The translations under genes were made by a program, and so were the position numbers. Under the pieces are notes generated by a model. It had not been told where the DNA came from. It saw only the letters and a list, made by a program, of their open reading frames with translations, and did no database searches. Below are positions 26,887 through 34,931 of a stretch of DNA of 36,442 bases, piece after piece. Source of the stretch: Bacteroidales bacterium. Lineage in GTDB: Bacteria > Bacteroidota > Bacteroidia > Bacteroidales > UBA10428. The stretch is from assembly GCA_016935435.1 (NCBI GenBank), contig JAFGQZ010000035.1:1-36442 (forward strand). Direction: 5' to 3'. The number at the start of each line of letters is the position of its first letter. Within the stretch, counting starts at the first letter, position 1.

Positions 26887-27903
26887 CTACAACTTTTGGC
26901 TTAGAACATAAACCCCGCTTTTGAGCTCAATATTAACATTTAATATTATTTTAAGGTTTTCCACAACCTGCCCGACAGTTAAACTGTCGAATGTGGTAGT
27001 AAAAGAAACCGTGTCGAGGCCGGGGGACAAGGCAAATGCCTGGTTGTAATACTCCGAAAGGGTTTTGACGGCATCGGGCAATAACTGGTTTTCAAAAGTA
27101 ATTACCCCGGTTTTCCAGGCTAAAAAATTTGGGTCGGTGTTTTTAAACTTTTTAATCTCACCTTTTAGGGCATGGAGCTCTCCCACTTCTCCGGCAGCCA
27201 CCCTGATTTCTTCATTCGGGTTAAGCCCCCCTGTGTTAAATGAAACCAGCCCTTTGGTTACTGTTAACCTTACAATGGAGTCTCCGGTAACCGATTTAAG
27301 GTTAAACTCCGTTCCAAGTACTTTTGTAACAGTATTGCCCGACAGGACAATAAATGCCCTTCGGGCATCGGGGGTTACTTTAAAATAGGCCTCGCCATGA
27401 AATTTTACTTTTCGTTCCTTTGACGAAAACCTTGCCGGATATGTGATTGTAGAATTTTTCCCCAGGGTAACGAAAGTCCCGTCGGGAAGCACTATTTCGC
27501 GGGGCGAAAGTCGCGCTGTAGTATCAATGGTAATAATCTTTGCTTTGCGGACAGTTTGGGTATAAAGGCTGAAAAAACCAAGCCCTAATATAAGTGCAGC
27601 GGCTGCACCAACCCAAAACCTGTTGAAGTTGAATGTCCTGGGTTTTTGTGTCCCAAGCCGGCCGTTAACTTTGTTCAGTGCTTTATCGATATCGGGAATA
27701 TAGTTTTCAGGTGTTAAAAAATCCCAGTTCTTTTCCATCTGGCTAAATATTTTTTTGTTTTCACAGTTCTGCTCCTTCCAACGTTCCAATTCTGCCTGTT
27801 CGCCGGCACTGCATTTGCCGGCAAGGCTTTTGGCTATCAAAGAATTAGGTATTTCACGGCCCATTTTGTCGGTGATTTCAGGTTTCGTAAACATGCTTTT
27901 CAT
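26887..27903 (-). CDS. FecR-family anti-sigma factor
   Basis: Inner-membrane anti-sigma regulator of the upstream ECF sigma factor. The N-terminal cytoplasmic part (LIAKSLAGKCSAGEQAELERWKEQ) matches the FecR N-terminal domain. One membrane helix follows (FWVGAAAALILGLGFFSLY), then the periplasmic FecR domain (IVLPDGTFVTLGKNSTITYPARF, VKFHGEAYFKVTPDARRAFIV, VTKVLGTEFNLKS) and a C-terminal STN-like segment (ITFENQLLPDAVKTLSEYYNQAF to the end). The ATG at 27903 overlaps the sigma gene by 26 bases; ATG codons at 27894 and 27864 are alternatives. A TTG at 27939 is less likely. The C-terminal domain probably meets the STN domain of the next gene. Confidence 0.9.
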   Translation of the reverse strand: MKSMFTKPEITDKMGREIPNSLIAKSLAGKCSAGEQAELERWKEQNCENKKIFSQMEKNWDFLTPENYIPDIDKALNKVNGRLGTQKPRTFNFNRFWVGAAAALILGLGFFSLYTQTVRKAKIITIDTTARLSPREIVLPDGTFVTLGKNSTITYPARFSSKERKVKFHGEAYFKVTPDARRAFIVLSGNTVTKVLGTEFNLKSVTGDSIVRLTVTKGLVSFNTGGLNPNEEIRVAAGEVGELHALKGEIKKFKNTDPNFLAWKTGVITFENQLLPDAVKTLSEYYNQAFALSPGLDTVSFTTTFDSLTVGQVVENLKIILNVNIELKSGVYVLSQKL

Positions 27904-28441
27904 AAGGCAACATAGCTTCGCGGAGTTTTCTGAGCGCAATTCCCATTTGGTTCTCGACTGTTTTTACCGATACCTGCAAATACTCGGCAATTTCGTCGTA
28001 GGTCAGCCCTTCAAATTTCGACATTTCAAATATTTCGCGGCATTTTTCCGGTAAACTGCCTACTGCCAGCGCCAATAATTTCCTGAAAAAAGCAACATTC
28101 ACTTTTTCTTCAAAATCGTCGGCAGTGGTATCGGGGTTTGCCATCTGTTGCTGCCCGAATTTCTGCTTTACGTGCCCGTGTTTTATCTGGTTTAGTGCCT
28201 GGTTTCTTACCGATCGGTACAGGTATGCCAATACCGAAGTTTCAATTTCGATACGAGGTGCGTTTTCCCATATTCGAACAAATACGTCCTGCACAATTTC
28301 CTCGGAAGCCGGGCCATCGTGCAAATATCCCATTGAAAAGCGTACCAGTTGTGTGTAATATTTTCGAAAAAGTACATCAAACGCGTTTTTATCGCCTTTC
28401 GAAATTTTTGAAAACAACAAGTTGTCGGTTATGGCATCCAA
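27878..28441 (-). CDS. ECF sigma factor (Bacteroidota expansion type)
   Basis: 187-residue RNA polymerase sigma factor. Region 2 is at about 20-90 (FDVLFRKYYTQLVRFSMGYL, EEIVQDVFVRIWENA, LYRSVRNQALNQIKH). Region 4 is at about 125-178 (LPEKCREIFEMSKFEGLTYDEIAEYLQVSVKTVENQMGIALRKLRE), with the linker between. It starts with TTG at 28441: an in-frame TAA lies five codons upstream and the next ATG is at residue 37, inside region 2. It is first in the cassette sigma-FecR-STN-GldM-C. The target regulon is not visible. The upstream TATCTTTTGGGG on the minus strand (about 28490) is one base off a -7 element. Confidence 0.92.
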   Translation of the reverse strand: MDAITDNLLFSKISKGDKNAFDVLFRKYYTQLVRFSMGYLHDGPASEEIVQDVFVRIWENAPRIEIETSVLAYLYRSVRNQALNQIKHGHVKQKFGQQQMANPDTTADDFEEKVNVAFFRKLLALAVGSLPEKCREIFEMSKFEGLTYDEIAEYLQVSVKTVENQMGIALRKLREAMLPYEKHVYET

Positions 28442-28681
28442 GGTATTTTTTGCTTATTTGACAATGAAAAACCCAATATCCCCCAAAAGATAATATTTTT
28501 AATTGATTTGAACGAAAAGATTTGCGCGTTGAAAACAGCTTTTGCTACCAAATAATTATTAGGTATAAACATCCACTCCTAATGGCACTTCTTTTTTACA
28601 TTCCTTAACAATTTGCCACTGTTGGTTGAGATATAATTCCTTATATTAGCTGCCTGAAAATTTTAACCTTATTTCGAATAC

Positions 28682-31600
28682 ATGAATAATTTTAAAACCT
28701 ACAACCGTATCCTGGGCTGGCTGGTGTTTTTAATAGCAGCAGCTACCTATATTGTTACTGCCGAACCAACCGTTAGCCTTTGGGATTGTGGAGAATTTAT
28801 TTCCAGCGCCTATAAACTTCAGGTTGGCCACCCTCCGGGAGCCCCGTTTTTCATGCTCGTGGCCCGTTTCTTTACCCTTTTTGCAGGCAACGATGTAACA
28901 AAAGTTGCTTTTATGGTAAATGTAATGTCGGCCCTGGCAAGCGCCTTTACAATTATGTTCCTTTACTGGACTATAACCCACCTGGCATTAAAAATTACCG
29001 GCAACAAAAAGCTTGAGCCATGGCAGCTAATTGCTGTTCTGGCCAGTGGACTGGTAGGTTCCCTTGCCTATACTTTTTCCGATACATTCTGGTTTTCGGC
29101 CGTAGAGGGCGAAGTATATGCCAGTTCGTCATTCTTCACTGCCATTGTTTTCTGGGCAATTCTCAAATGGGAAAATATTGCCGATGAAAAATATTCGAAC
29201 CGTTGGCTGATATTTATTGCATACCTAATGGGCCTGTCAATTGGTGTTCACCTTTTGAATTTGCTGGCCATACCTGCTATTGTTCTGGTTTACTATTTTA
29301 AAAAGTACGAAACCACAAGAAACGGTGTAATTTTAGCGCTACTCGCCGGCGCCGGAATCCTGGGTGCAGTTATGTATATCCTTATTCCCGGTGTCATTTG
29401 GCTCGCATCAATATTCGAACTTTTGTTTGTGAACAGTTTTAACTTTCCAATGAACGGAGGTGTGCTGGTATATATAGTTTTGCTGTTTGCCGGCCTTTCA
29501 TGGGCTTTATATGCCACTTATAAAAAATCGCAAACAGTGCTCAATACGGCCCTGGCCATTGTAACGGTTATTGTTATCGGATATTCGTCTTATGCAGCCA
29601 TAGTAATCCGCTCGCTTGCCAATCCTCCAATGGACGAAAACAGCCCTGAAACAATTTTTAAACTGCAATCGTACCTCAACCGCGAACAATATGGCGATCG
29701 TCCTTTAGTTACAGGGCACTACTTTAATGCCCCTGTAAAAAGCTTTAAGGATGGTAAAAAGTATTATACCCTTGTTGGCGACAAATACGAGGTAACCAAC
29801 CGAAAAACCGAATATATCTACGATCCACAATATAACGGTCTCCTGCCACGTATGTGGAGCAGTGAAGATCAGCATGTAAATGCCTATTTGCAATGGGGCA
29901 ACATTAAAGAAAAAGATTTGTACCACCCCAGGCGTGATGAAAAGGGCAGCCTGGTTACCGACCAAACCGGAAAAGTGCTGTACGACAGGGGCAACCCCAA
30001 AAATAAACCAAATATGTTCCATAACATGAGGTATTTTTTCACTTACCAGTTGAACCACATGTATTTGCGCTATTTTTGGTGGAATTTTGTCGGGCGCCAG
30101 AACGATGAACAAGGACATGGAGGCATATTATACGGCAACTGGATAAGCGGTATTAAATTTATCGACCAGTTTAAAGAAGGCGATGGACAAAACATGCCCC
30201 CGGAAATAAAAAACCACCCCTCCAGAAATGTTTATTACGGACTGCCCTTTGTTTTGGGAATAATAGGACTAATTTACCATTTTAGCCGATATAAAAAAGA
30301 TGCCTGGGTAGTGCTGATGCTTTTTGTGCTTACAGGCATCGCCATTGTGGTTTACCTTAACCAATACCCTTATCAGCCCCGTGAGCGCGATTATGCTTAT
30401 GCCGGCTCATTTTATGCTTATGCAATATGGATTGGGCTGGGTGTGCTGGCAATTATTGACATGGCAGGCAGGTTTATGAAAAATGTTCCTGCCAGTGTAG
30501 CCACTTCTGTTTTGTGCCTATTATTGGTGCCGGGTATTATGGCGAAAGAAAACTGGGACGACCACGACCGATCGGGCCGTTATACCGCTCGCGACATTGC
30601 CCATAACTACCTTATGTCATGCGCACCAAATGCCATATTGTTTACCAACGGCGACAACGATACTTTCCCCTTATGGTATGCGCAGGAAGTTGAAGGAATA
30701 CGTACCGATGTGCGCATTGTAAACCTGATGCTCCTGAACATGGACTGGTATGCCGACCAAATGAAACTTAAAGCATACGAATCGGATCCATTGCCAATTT
30801 CGCTTGCGCATGAAAAATACCGCGATGGCACACGCGATATTGTTTTTGTTCAGGAACAAACCCAGCAGCCGTTTCCGGCTAAACAAATTCTCGACTTTAT
30901 TGCCAGCGATCATCCTGGCTCAAAAGTAGCCACACAGGCAAACAAAAAATTCGACTATACCCCTACCCGCTCTTTTATCTTACCGGTTGACTCGGCAAAA
31001 GTTATCGAAAATGGTACGGTTAAAGCTAAAGATGCCCACTTAATCGAAAAACAGCTTATAGGCAGGTTCTCCGGAAGGCTTACCAAAAGCGATTTAATTG
31101 CTTTCGACATTATTGTAAGCAATAACTGGGAAAGGCCAATATACTTTGTTTCAACTGGCCACAGCGGCTTGCTCGGCCTCGACAACTACCTGCAGCTTGA
31201 AGGTCTTGCCTACAGGCTTGTGCCTATCCGGTCAGAAATGCGCTTCGACAGATCAAGGATTGATGCAGATATCCTTTACACAAAGCTTATGGACGAATTC
31301 AAGTGGGGCAAGATGAACGAAGATGATGTTTATCTGGATAACTTTCATTTACGCACACTTAACGTTATTCGCATGCGGATGCGCTTTTCACAACTGGCAA
31401 ATGCTCTTATTCAGGAAGGCGACAACGAAAGGGCCGAAAAAGTGCTCGATCGTGTTGTTGAACTTACCCCACACCAAAAAGTACCTTTCGATTACTTTAT
31501 TATTCCGGTTGCCGAAGCATACTTCCGGATAAATAAATTCGATAAAGCAAACAGCCTGTTAAATGAATATTTCGAAATTCTTGAGCGTACAACCGACTAT

Positions 31601-31765
31601 TACTTATCGATGAGTGCTAAGTACCGCCGATCAATTGAAAACGATATACTTACCAATCTTCAGATTATCCATAATATTGCACAGGTAGCTCAACGCAACA
31701 ACCAGTCGGAACTTGCACAAAAAGCCAATAAATATGTAAACGAAAACAGCACAGGGCTATATTGA
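28682..31765 (+). CDS. DUF2723 (TMEM260/GT117-like) membrane glycosyltransferase
   Basis: 1027-residue multi-pass membrane protein. The N-terminal DUF2723 region has NRILGWLVFLIAAATYIVTAEPTVSLWDCGEF, in which the acidic residues Glu-Pro and Asp-Cys-Gly-Glu on the first loop are characteristic, followed by QVGHPPGAPFFMLVARFF and about ten hydrophobic segments. Human TMEM260 of this family transfers O-mannose to proteins, so a lipid-linked sugar transferase role in protein O-glycosylation is plausible but unproven for bacterial members. The C-terminal half is soluble, with GDNDTFPLWYAQEVEGIRTDVRIVNL and a helical tail resembling TPR repeats (AEKVLDRVVELTPH and following). The start is ATG 28682. 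A strong terminator follows 20 bases after the stop. The 240-bp divergent gap to the sigma gene holds no other gene. Confidence 0.85.
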   Translation: MNNFKTYNRILGWLVFLIAAATYIVTAEPTVSLWDCGEFISSAYKLQVGHPPGAPFFMLVARFFTLFAGNDVTKVAFMVNVMSALASAFTIMFLYWTITHLALKITGNKKLEPWQLIAVLASGLVGSLAYTFSDTFWFSAVEGEVYASSSFFTAIVFWAILKWENIADEKYSNRWLIFIAYLMGLSIGVHLLNLLAIPAIVLVYYFKKYETTRNGVILALLAGAGILGAVMYILIPGVIWLASIFELLFVNSFNFPMNGGVLVYIVLLFAGLSWALYATYKKSQTVLNTALAIVTVIVIGYSSYAAIVIRSLANPPMDENSPETIFKLQSYLNREQYGDRPLVTGHYFNAPVKSFKDGKKYYTLVGDKYEVTNRKTEYIYDPQYNGLLPRMWSSEDQHVNAYLQWGNIKEKDLYHPRRDEKGSLVTDQTGKVLYDRGNPKNKPNMFHNMRYFFTYQLNHMYLRYFWWNFVGRQNDEQGHGGILYGNWISGIKFIDQFKEGDGQNMPPEIKNHPSRNVYYGLPFVLGIIGLIYHFSRYKKDAWVVLMLFVLTGIAIVVYLNQYPYQPRERDYAYAGSFYAYAIWIGLGVLAIIDMAGRFMKNVPASVATSVLCLLLVPGIMAKENWDDHDRSGRYTARDIAHNYLMSCAPNAILFTNGDNDTFPLWYAQEVEGIRTDVRIVNLMLLNMDWYADQMKLKAYESDPLPISLAHEKYRDGTRDIVFVQEQTQQPFPAKQILDFIASDHPGSKVATQANKKFDYTPTRSFILPVDSAKVIENGTVKAKDAHLIEKQLIGRFSGRLTKSDLIAFDIIVSNNWERPIYFVSTGHSGLLGLDNYLQLEGLAYRLVPIRSEMRFDRSRIDADILYTKLMDEFKWGKMNEDDVYLDNFHLRTLNVIRMRMRFSQLANALIQEGDNERAEKVLDRVVELTPHQKVPFDYFIIPVAEAYFRINKFDKANSLLNEYFEILERTTDYYLSMSAKYRRSIENDILTNLQIIHNIAQVAQRNNQSELAQKANKYVNENSTGLY

Positions 31766-31784
31766 TAAGCTTTGTAAACTATAT

Positions 31785-31819
31785 AACCCCCTGCAATTAT
31801 GCAGGGGGTTTTTTGTTTT
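31785..31819 (+). terminator. Rho-independent terminator of the DUF2723 gene
   Basis: AACCCCCTGCA (31785-31795), loop ATTA, TGCAGGGGGTT (31800-31810), then TTTTGTTTT. A strong GC-rich 11-bp stem. Confidence 0.93.
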
Positions 31820-31885
31820 CTAGGGTTTGTTGCCTAACAAAAAAACTTAACTATATTTTTTTGCCATGTACTAATATTTATTTTT

Positions 31886-31904
31886 TACTATGTATTGCAT
31901 AGTA
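31886..31904. promoter_or_regulatory. Palindromic operator, probably for PadR
   Basis: TACTATG-TATTG-CATAGTA is a perfect 7-bp inverted repeat 83 bases upstream of the first PspC gene. GTACTAA occurs as a direct repeat at 31868-31874 and 31902-31908, giving partly overlapping extra half-sites. The predicted -33 TTG (31895-31897) is the spacer of the palindrome, so a bound dimer would block RNA polymerase. PadR proteins typically repress their own operon, and padR is the second gene here. Confidence 0.65.
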
Positions 31905-31925
31905 CTAAATATGTTTGTATATTTG
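31895..31925 (+). promoter_or_regulatory. Promoter of the PspC-PadR-PspC operon
   Basis: TTG (31895-31897), 20-bp spacer, TATATTTG (31918-31925), fitting the Bacteroidota -33/-7 pattern. The -33 element lies inside the palindromic operator. Confidence 0.65.
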
Positions 31926-31986
31926 TTATTGAAATTTCATTTTAATAAAGCTATATTGAACATAAACAAAAGCAAAAAACCAGGCC

Positions 31987-32580
31987 ATGAAAAAAACACT
32001 TACCATAAACCTGTCAGGCACTGTTTTTAATATTGATGATGATGCTTATGCAAAACTAAAAAGTTACATAGAGGCATTGGAACATAAGTTTAGGCAGGAA
32101 CCCGATGTTCAGGAACTGATAAACGATATTGAGGCCCGCATTGCCGAACTGTTTAACGAAAGGCTGGGAGCCAAACGGCAGGTAGTAACCCTTGCGGATA
32201 TCGATTTTATTATAGGCACCCTGGGTTCGCCCGATGTAATTTCCGATGATGAAGGGGACAATTATGCCCGTTCCGAAGGAAAAACATACCGTCGCATGTA
32301 CCGCGACCCCGATAATCGTGTAATTGGGGGTGTTTGTTCGGGCTTGGCAGCATATTGGAATATCGATCCTGTAATTTTAAGGGTAATTTTTATTATTCTG
32401 GTGTTTGCAGGCTTTTCGGGGGTGTTAATTTATATCATTCTCTGGATAGTAATGCCTGAAGCCCATACTACGGCACAAAAACTCGAAATGCGCGGTGAAC
32501 AGGCCACGGTTGAAAATATCAAGAATTATGTAAAGGAAGAATTTGAACGGGTAAAAAAGAATATTAAAGACAAACTTTAA
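31987..32580 (+). CDS. PspC domain protein (short form)
   Basis: 197-residue membrane protein. The N-terminal soluble part (TLTINLSGTVFNIDDDAYAKLKSYIEALEHKF, DIEARIAELFNERL) is the cytoplasmic domain often placed before PspC in Bacteroidota. The PspC domain (about 99-160) starts YRDPDNRVIGGVCSGLAAYWNIDPVILRVIFI and contains a membrane helix ending IILWIVMPEA. A charged helical tail follows. PspC is linked to phage-shock/envelope-stress responses in other bacteria; a stress-sensing role here is inferred. It leads an operon with padR and a longer paralogue that share the N-terminal plan, implying duplication. Confidence 0.88.
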   Translation: MKKTLTINLSGTVFNIDDDAYAKLKSYIEALEHKFRQEPDVQELINDIEARIAELFNERLGAKRQVVTLADIDFIIGTLGSPDVISDDEGDNYARSEGKTYRRMYRDPDNRVIGGVCSGLAAYWNIDPVILRVIFIILVFAGFSGVLIYIILWIVMPEAHTTAQKLEMRGEQATVENIKNYVKEEFERVKKNIKDKL

Positions 32581-32636
32581 AACTTGCCCGGATAATTGTT
32601 ATCGCATAGATCCAGTTTGCAATAAAATAATAAAAA

Positions 32637-32966
32637 ATGAACATTGAGAATGCCCAGGCACAGATGAGAAAGGGCGTGCTTGAATTTTGTATATTGTCGA
32701 TTTTATCGCGGAGCGATGCGTATGCTTCCGATATCATTAACGAATTAAAAAAATCGAAACTTATTGTTGTTGAGGGAACCCTTTATCCAATGCTTACACG
32801 GCAAAAAAATGCCGGTCTGTTAAGCTACCGGTGGGAAGAATCGCCCCAGGGCCCACCGCGCAAATATTATGCACTGACCGAAACCGGCAGGGCTTTCCTC
32901 TCAGAACTCACTATGTCGTGGAACGACCTAGTCGAAGCTGTAAACTCAATAATAGCGACTAAATAA
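32637..32966 (+). CDS. PadR-family transcriptional regulator
   Basis: 109-residue winged-helix repressor of the short PadR subgroup. MRKGVLEFCILSILSRSDAYASDIINELK covers the first helices, VVEGTLYPMLTRQKNAGLLSYRWEESPQGPPRKYYALTETG is the recognition helix and wing typical of PadR, and a C-terminal dimerisation helix ends at IIATK. It lies 56 bp after the short PspC gene and 9 bp before the long one, consistent with one operon. The palindrome at 31886-31904 is its likely target. PadR-PspC pairing is common in this phylum. Confidence 0.93.
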   Translation: MNIENAQAQMRKGVLEFCILSILSRSDAYASDIINELKKSKLIVVEGTLYPMLTRQKNAGLLSYRWEESPQGPPRKYYALTETGRAFLSELTMSWNDLVEAVNSIIATK

Positions 32967-32975
32967 CCTCCTGCC

Positions 32976-34559
32976 ATGAAAGAAACAATCAAAGCCAACA
33001 TAAGTGGAAATCTTTACGATATCGACCTTGATGCATACGAAAAACTTAAAAACTATCTCTCCTCGCTTGAATATAAATTCGGGAATAACCCGGAAAACGC
33101 CAAGGAAATATTAGAGGATATTGAAGCACGCATCGCGGAACTATTAAATGAAAAGCTATTAAAAACAAAAAAGGTAATAAACATTGACGATATAGATGAA
33201 ATTGTTGGGTTGCTTGGCTCGGCAGACGAAATGGATGATCAAACGACCGATGAAAAGCGTACGGCAGATGCCCACTGCGAAAATCAGTACCAGAACCGGC
33301 GAAGACTCTACCGCGATACTGATAATTCAATAATAGCCGGTGTTGCATCGGGCATAGCCAGTTATTTTCAAATCGATCGCGTTTGGATACGTCTTATATT
33401 TGTGCTTTTTACCATTTTTAATGTCGCTTTTTTTCCGTTATTCCATTTCTCAGGCGTTTGGATAATTCTGTATGTTATTTTATGGATAATTGTGCCGCCG
33501 GCAATTACTACAGCACAAAAACTTGAAATGCAGGGAAAAGCTGTTAATATAAATAATATTAATAATTCGGTGAATACCGAGTTTAAAAAAGTTAAATCGG
33601 GTATTCAAAATTACTCACGATCTAACGAAGTGAAAAAAATTGAATCTTTCTTCAAGGAATTTTTCAGGGTCGTAGGCGAAATAATACTCATAATTTTAAA
33701 AATTACAGGGGCTATTATCGGCATATCACTGGTATTGGTCTTTATTGTCCTGGTTTTTTCGCTTATTTTCGGCGGCATTACCATTGCCCCGCTAGGAATT
33801 TTCGATAACCTGCACTGGCACGGATTGGGGCCATGGCAGGGCATTTCTCTTATGCTTTTCTGTATTGTATGTATTGTTGCCATACCGTTTATTGCCATAT
33901 TTATTAAGTTTGTTCGCTGGATATTTAACATGCCCGGCAGAAACCAGCTATTATCCGTTTTTGGTGCCACTGTATGGGCAATTGCCTTTATTTCACTGAT
34001 ATTTCTTTTGGTAAATGAACGAAACAACAAGCCATTCAGGTATGCCAACGAAGTGGTTCAAGAAATAAAGATCGAAGAAACGCAAACCCTTTATATCGAT
34101 CTTGACGATTCGGGATTTTCACCAGGAAGACTGGAGCATTACCGTATTTTTAACCTCGATTTTTATGTCGATGAAGAAAACAACCAGATACTTAACGAAC
34201 CGGAAATACTGGTCCAATTTACCAGCGAACCTTTTTTCAGGCTTGCCGAGCGCATAGAGTATTACAATTTTGAAGTAGGCAGGGTTCCTGCTAACAGACA
34301 TCACCCTGTTGAATATTCCTGGAACTTAAACGACACCCTTTTACTGCTCAACAGGTTTTACTCTGTCGATGAGGATGAATCATACCGTGTGCCCCTGGTT
34401 AAACTTATTTTATTCATACCCGAAGGACAAACGGTTCAATTTTCGCCAAAGGCAGCTGAAATAGTTAATATAACCAACATCGACGGTTTAAATGCCGGCT
34501 ATTCCATGTCAAATAAAAAATTGAAAATGGCCAATCAAAAGCTCGAAATTTTGAAATAA
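32976..34559 (+). CDS. PspC domain protein (long form) with extra membrane region
   Basis: 527 residues. The first 180 parallel the short PspC protein of the same operon (N-terminal ANISGNLYDIDLDAYEKLKNYLSSLEYKF; PspC YRDTDNSIIAGVASGIASYFQIDRVWIRLIFV). The GG of the PspC start is AG here. About four further hydrophobic segments follow (about 230-355), then a C-terminal region of about 170 residues (TLYIDLDDSGFSPGRLEHYRIFNLDFYV onward) that is beta-rich and probably extracytoplasmic. I cannot assign that region with confidence. It may serve as the sensing part. It starts 9 bp after padR with no clear ribosome site. The stop lies 13 bases before the -33 box of the tRNA-Gln promoter. Confidence 0.85.
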   Translation: MKETIKANISGNLYDIDLDAYEKLKNYLSSLEYKFGNNPENAKEILEDIEARIAELLNEKLLKTKKVINIDDIDEIVGLLGSADEMDDQTTDEKRTADAHCENQYQNRRRLYRDTDNSIIAGVASGIASYFQIDRVWIRLIFVLFTIFNVAFFPLFHFSGVWIILYVILWIIVPPAITTAQKLEMQGKAVNINNINNSVNTEFKKVKSGIQNYSRSNEVKKIESFFKEFFRVVGEIILIILKITGAIIGISLVLVFIVLVFSLIFGGITIAPLGIFDNLHWHGLGPWQGISLMLFCIVCIVAIPFIAIFIKFVRWIFNMPGRNQLLSVFGATVWAIAFISLIFLLVNERNNKPFRYANEVVQEIKIEETQTLYIDLDDSGFSPGRLEHYRIFNLDFYVDEENNQILNEPEILVQFTSEPFFRLAERIEYYNFEVGRVPANRHHPVEYSWNLNDTLLLLNRFYSVDEDESYRVPLVKLILFIPEGQTVQFSPKAAEIVNITNIDGLNAGYSMSNKKLKMANQKLEILK

Positions 34560-34572
34560 GAAGAGTTGCACC

Positions 34573-34603
34573 TTTGGAAAATAAAAAAAATTAATACATT
34601 TGC
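34573..34603 (+). promoter_or_regulatory. tRNA-Gln promoter
   Basis: TTTG (34573-34576), 18-bp spacer, TACATTTGC (34595-34603), a full match to the Bacteroidota vegetative consensus. The tRNA begins 19 bases later. Confidence 0.85.
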
Positions 34604-34622
34604 ACTCCCAAACAAAATGTAT

Positions 34623-34693
34623 TGACCCGTGGTGTAATGGCAGCACTGCAGATTTTGGTTCTGCCTGTCTAGGTTCGAATCCTGGCGGGTCAG
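34623..34693 (+). tRNA. tRNA-Gln (anticodon TTG)
   Basis: Acceptor stem TGACCCG/CGGGTCA, anticodon stem GCAGA/TCTGC with loop TTTTGGT (anticodon TTG), T-loop GGTTCGAATCC. The 71-nt body ends with discriminator G and the CCA tail is not encoded. A strong promoter precedes it and a terminator follows. Confidence 0.96.
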
Positions 34694-34703
34694 CATAAAC
34701 AAT

Positions 34704-34731
34704 AAAGCCGGCTGTTGCCGGCTTTTTTTTT
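34704..34731 (+). terminator. Rho-independent terminator of tRNA-Gln
   Basis: AAAGCCGGC (34704-34712), TGTT loop, GCCGGCTTT (34717-34725) and a continuous T run to 34731. The following 200 bp to the Mur ligase hold no further gene. Confidence 0.93.
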
Positions 34732-34931
34732 GATAGTAAACAAACCCCGGCTTTTGGTGCTTCTAAACCTGCTTTAGCAGATATCACAGTCAGATGCTAT
34801 GAATTAGGCAGGTAAAATTTACATATTTTTAGAAATACATATTTAGCCTTTCTTACTTATTAAATTGGTTGAAAAAAAGATTTCAGCCCCACGAAAAGCT
34901 TTTATAATTTGCGCCAACAAGATTCAACAGT

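Noticed and set aside
34509..34787. 92-codon minus-strand ORF crossing the tRNA-Gln gene
   Set aside because: Its central part (DPPGFEPRQAEPKSAVLPLHHG) is the well-known artefact of translating the antisense of a tRNA gene; the tRNA structure, promoter and terminator explain the DNA.
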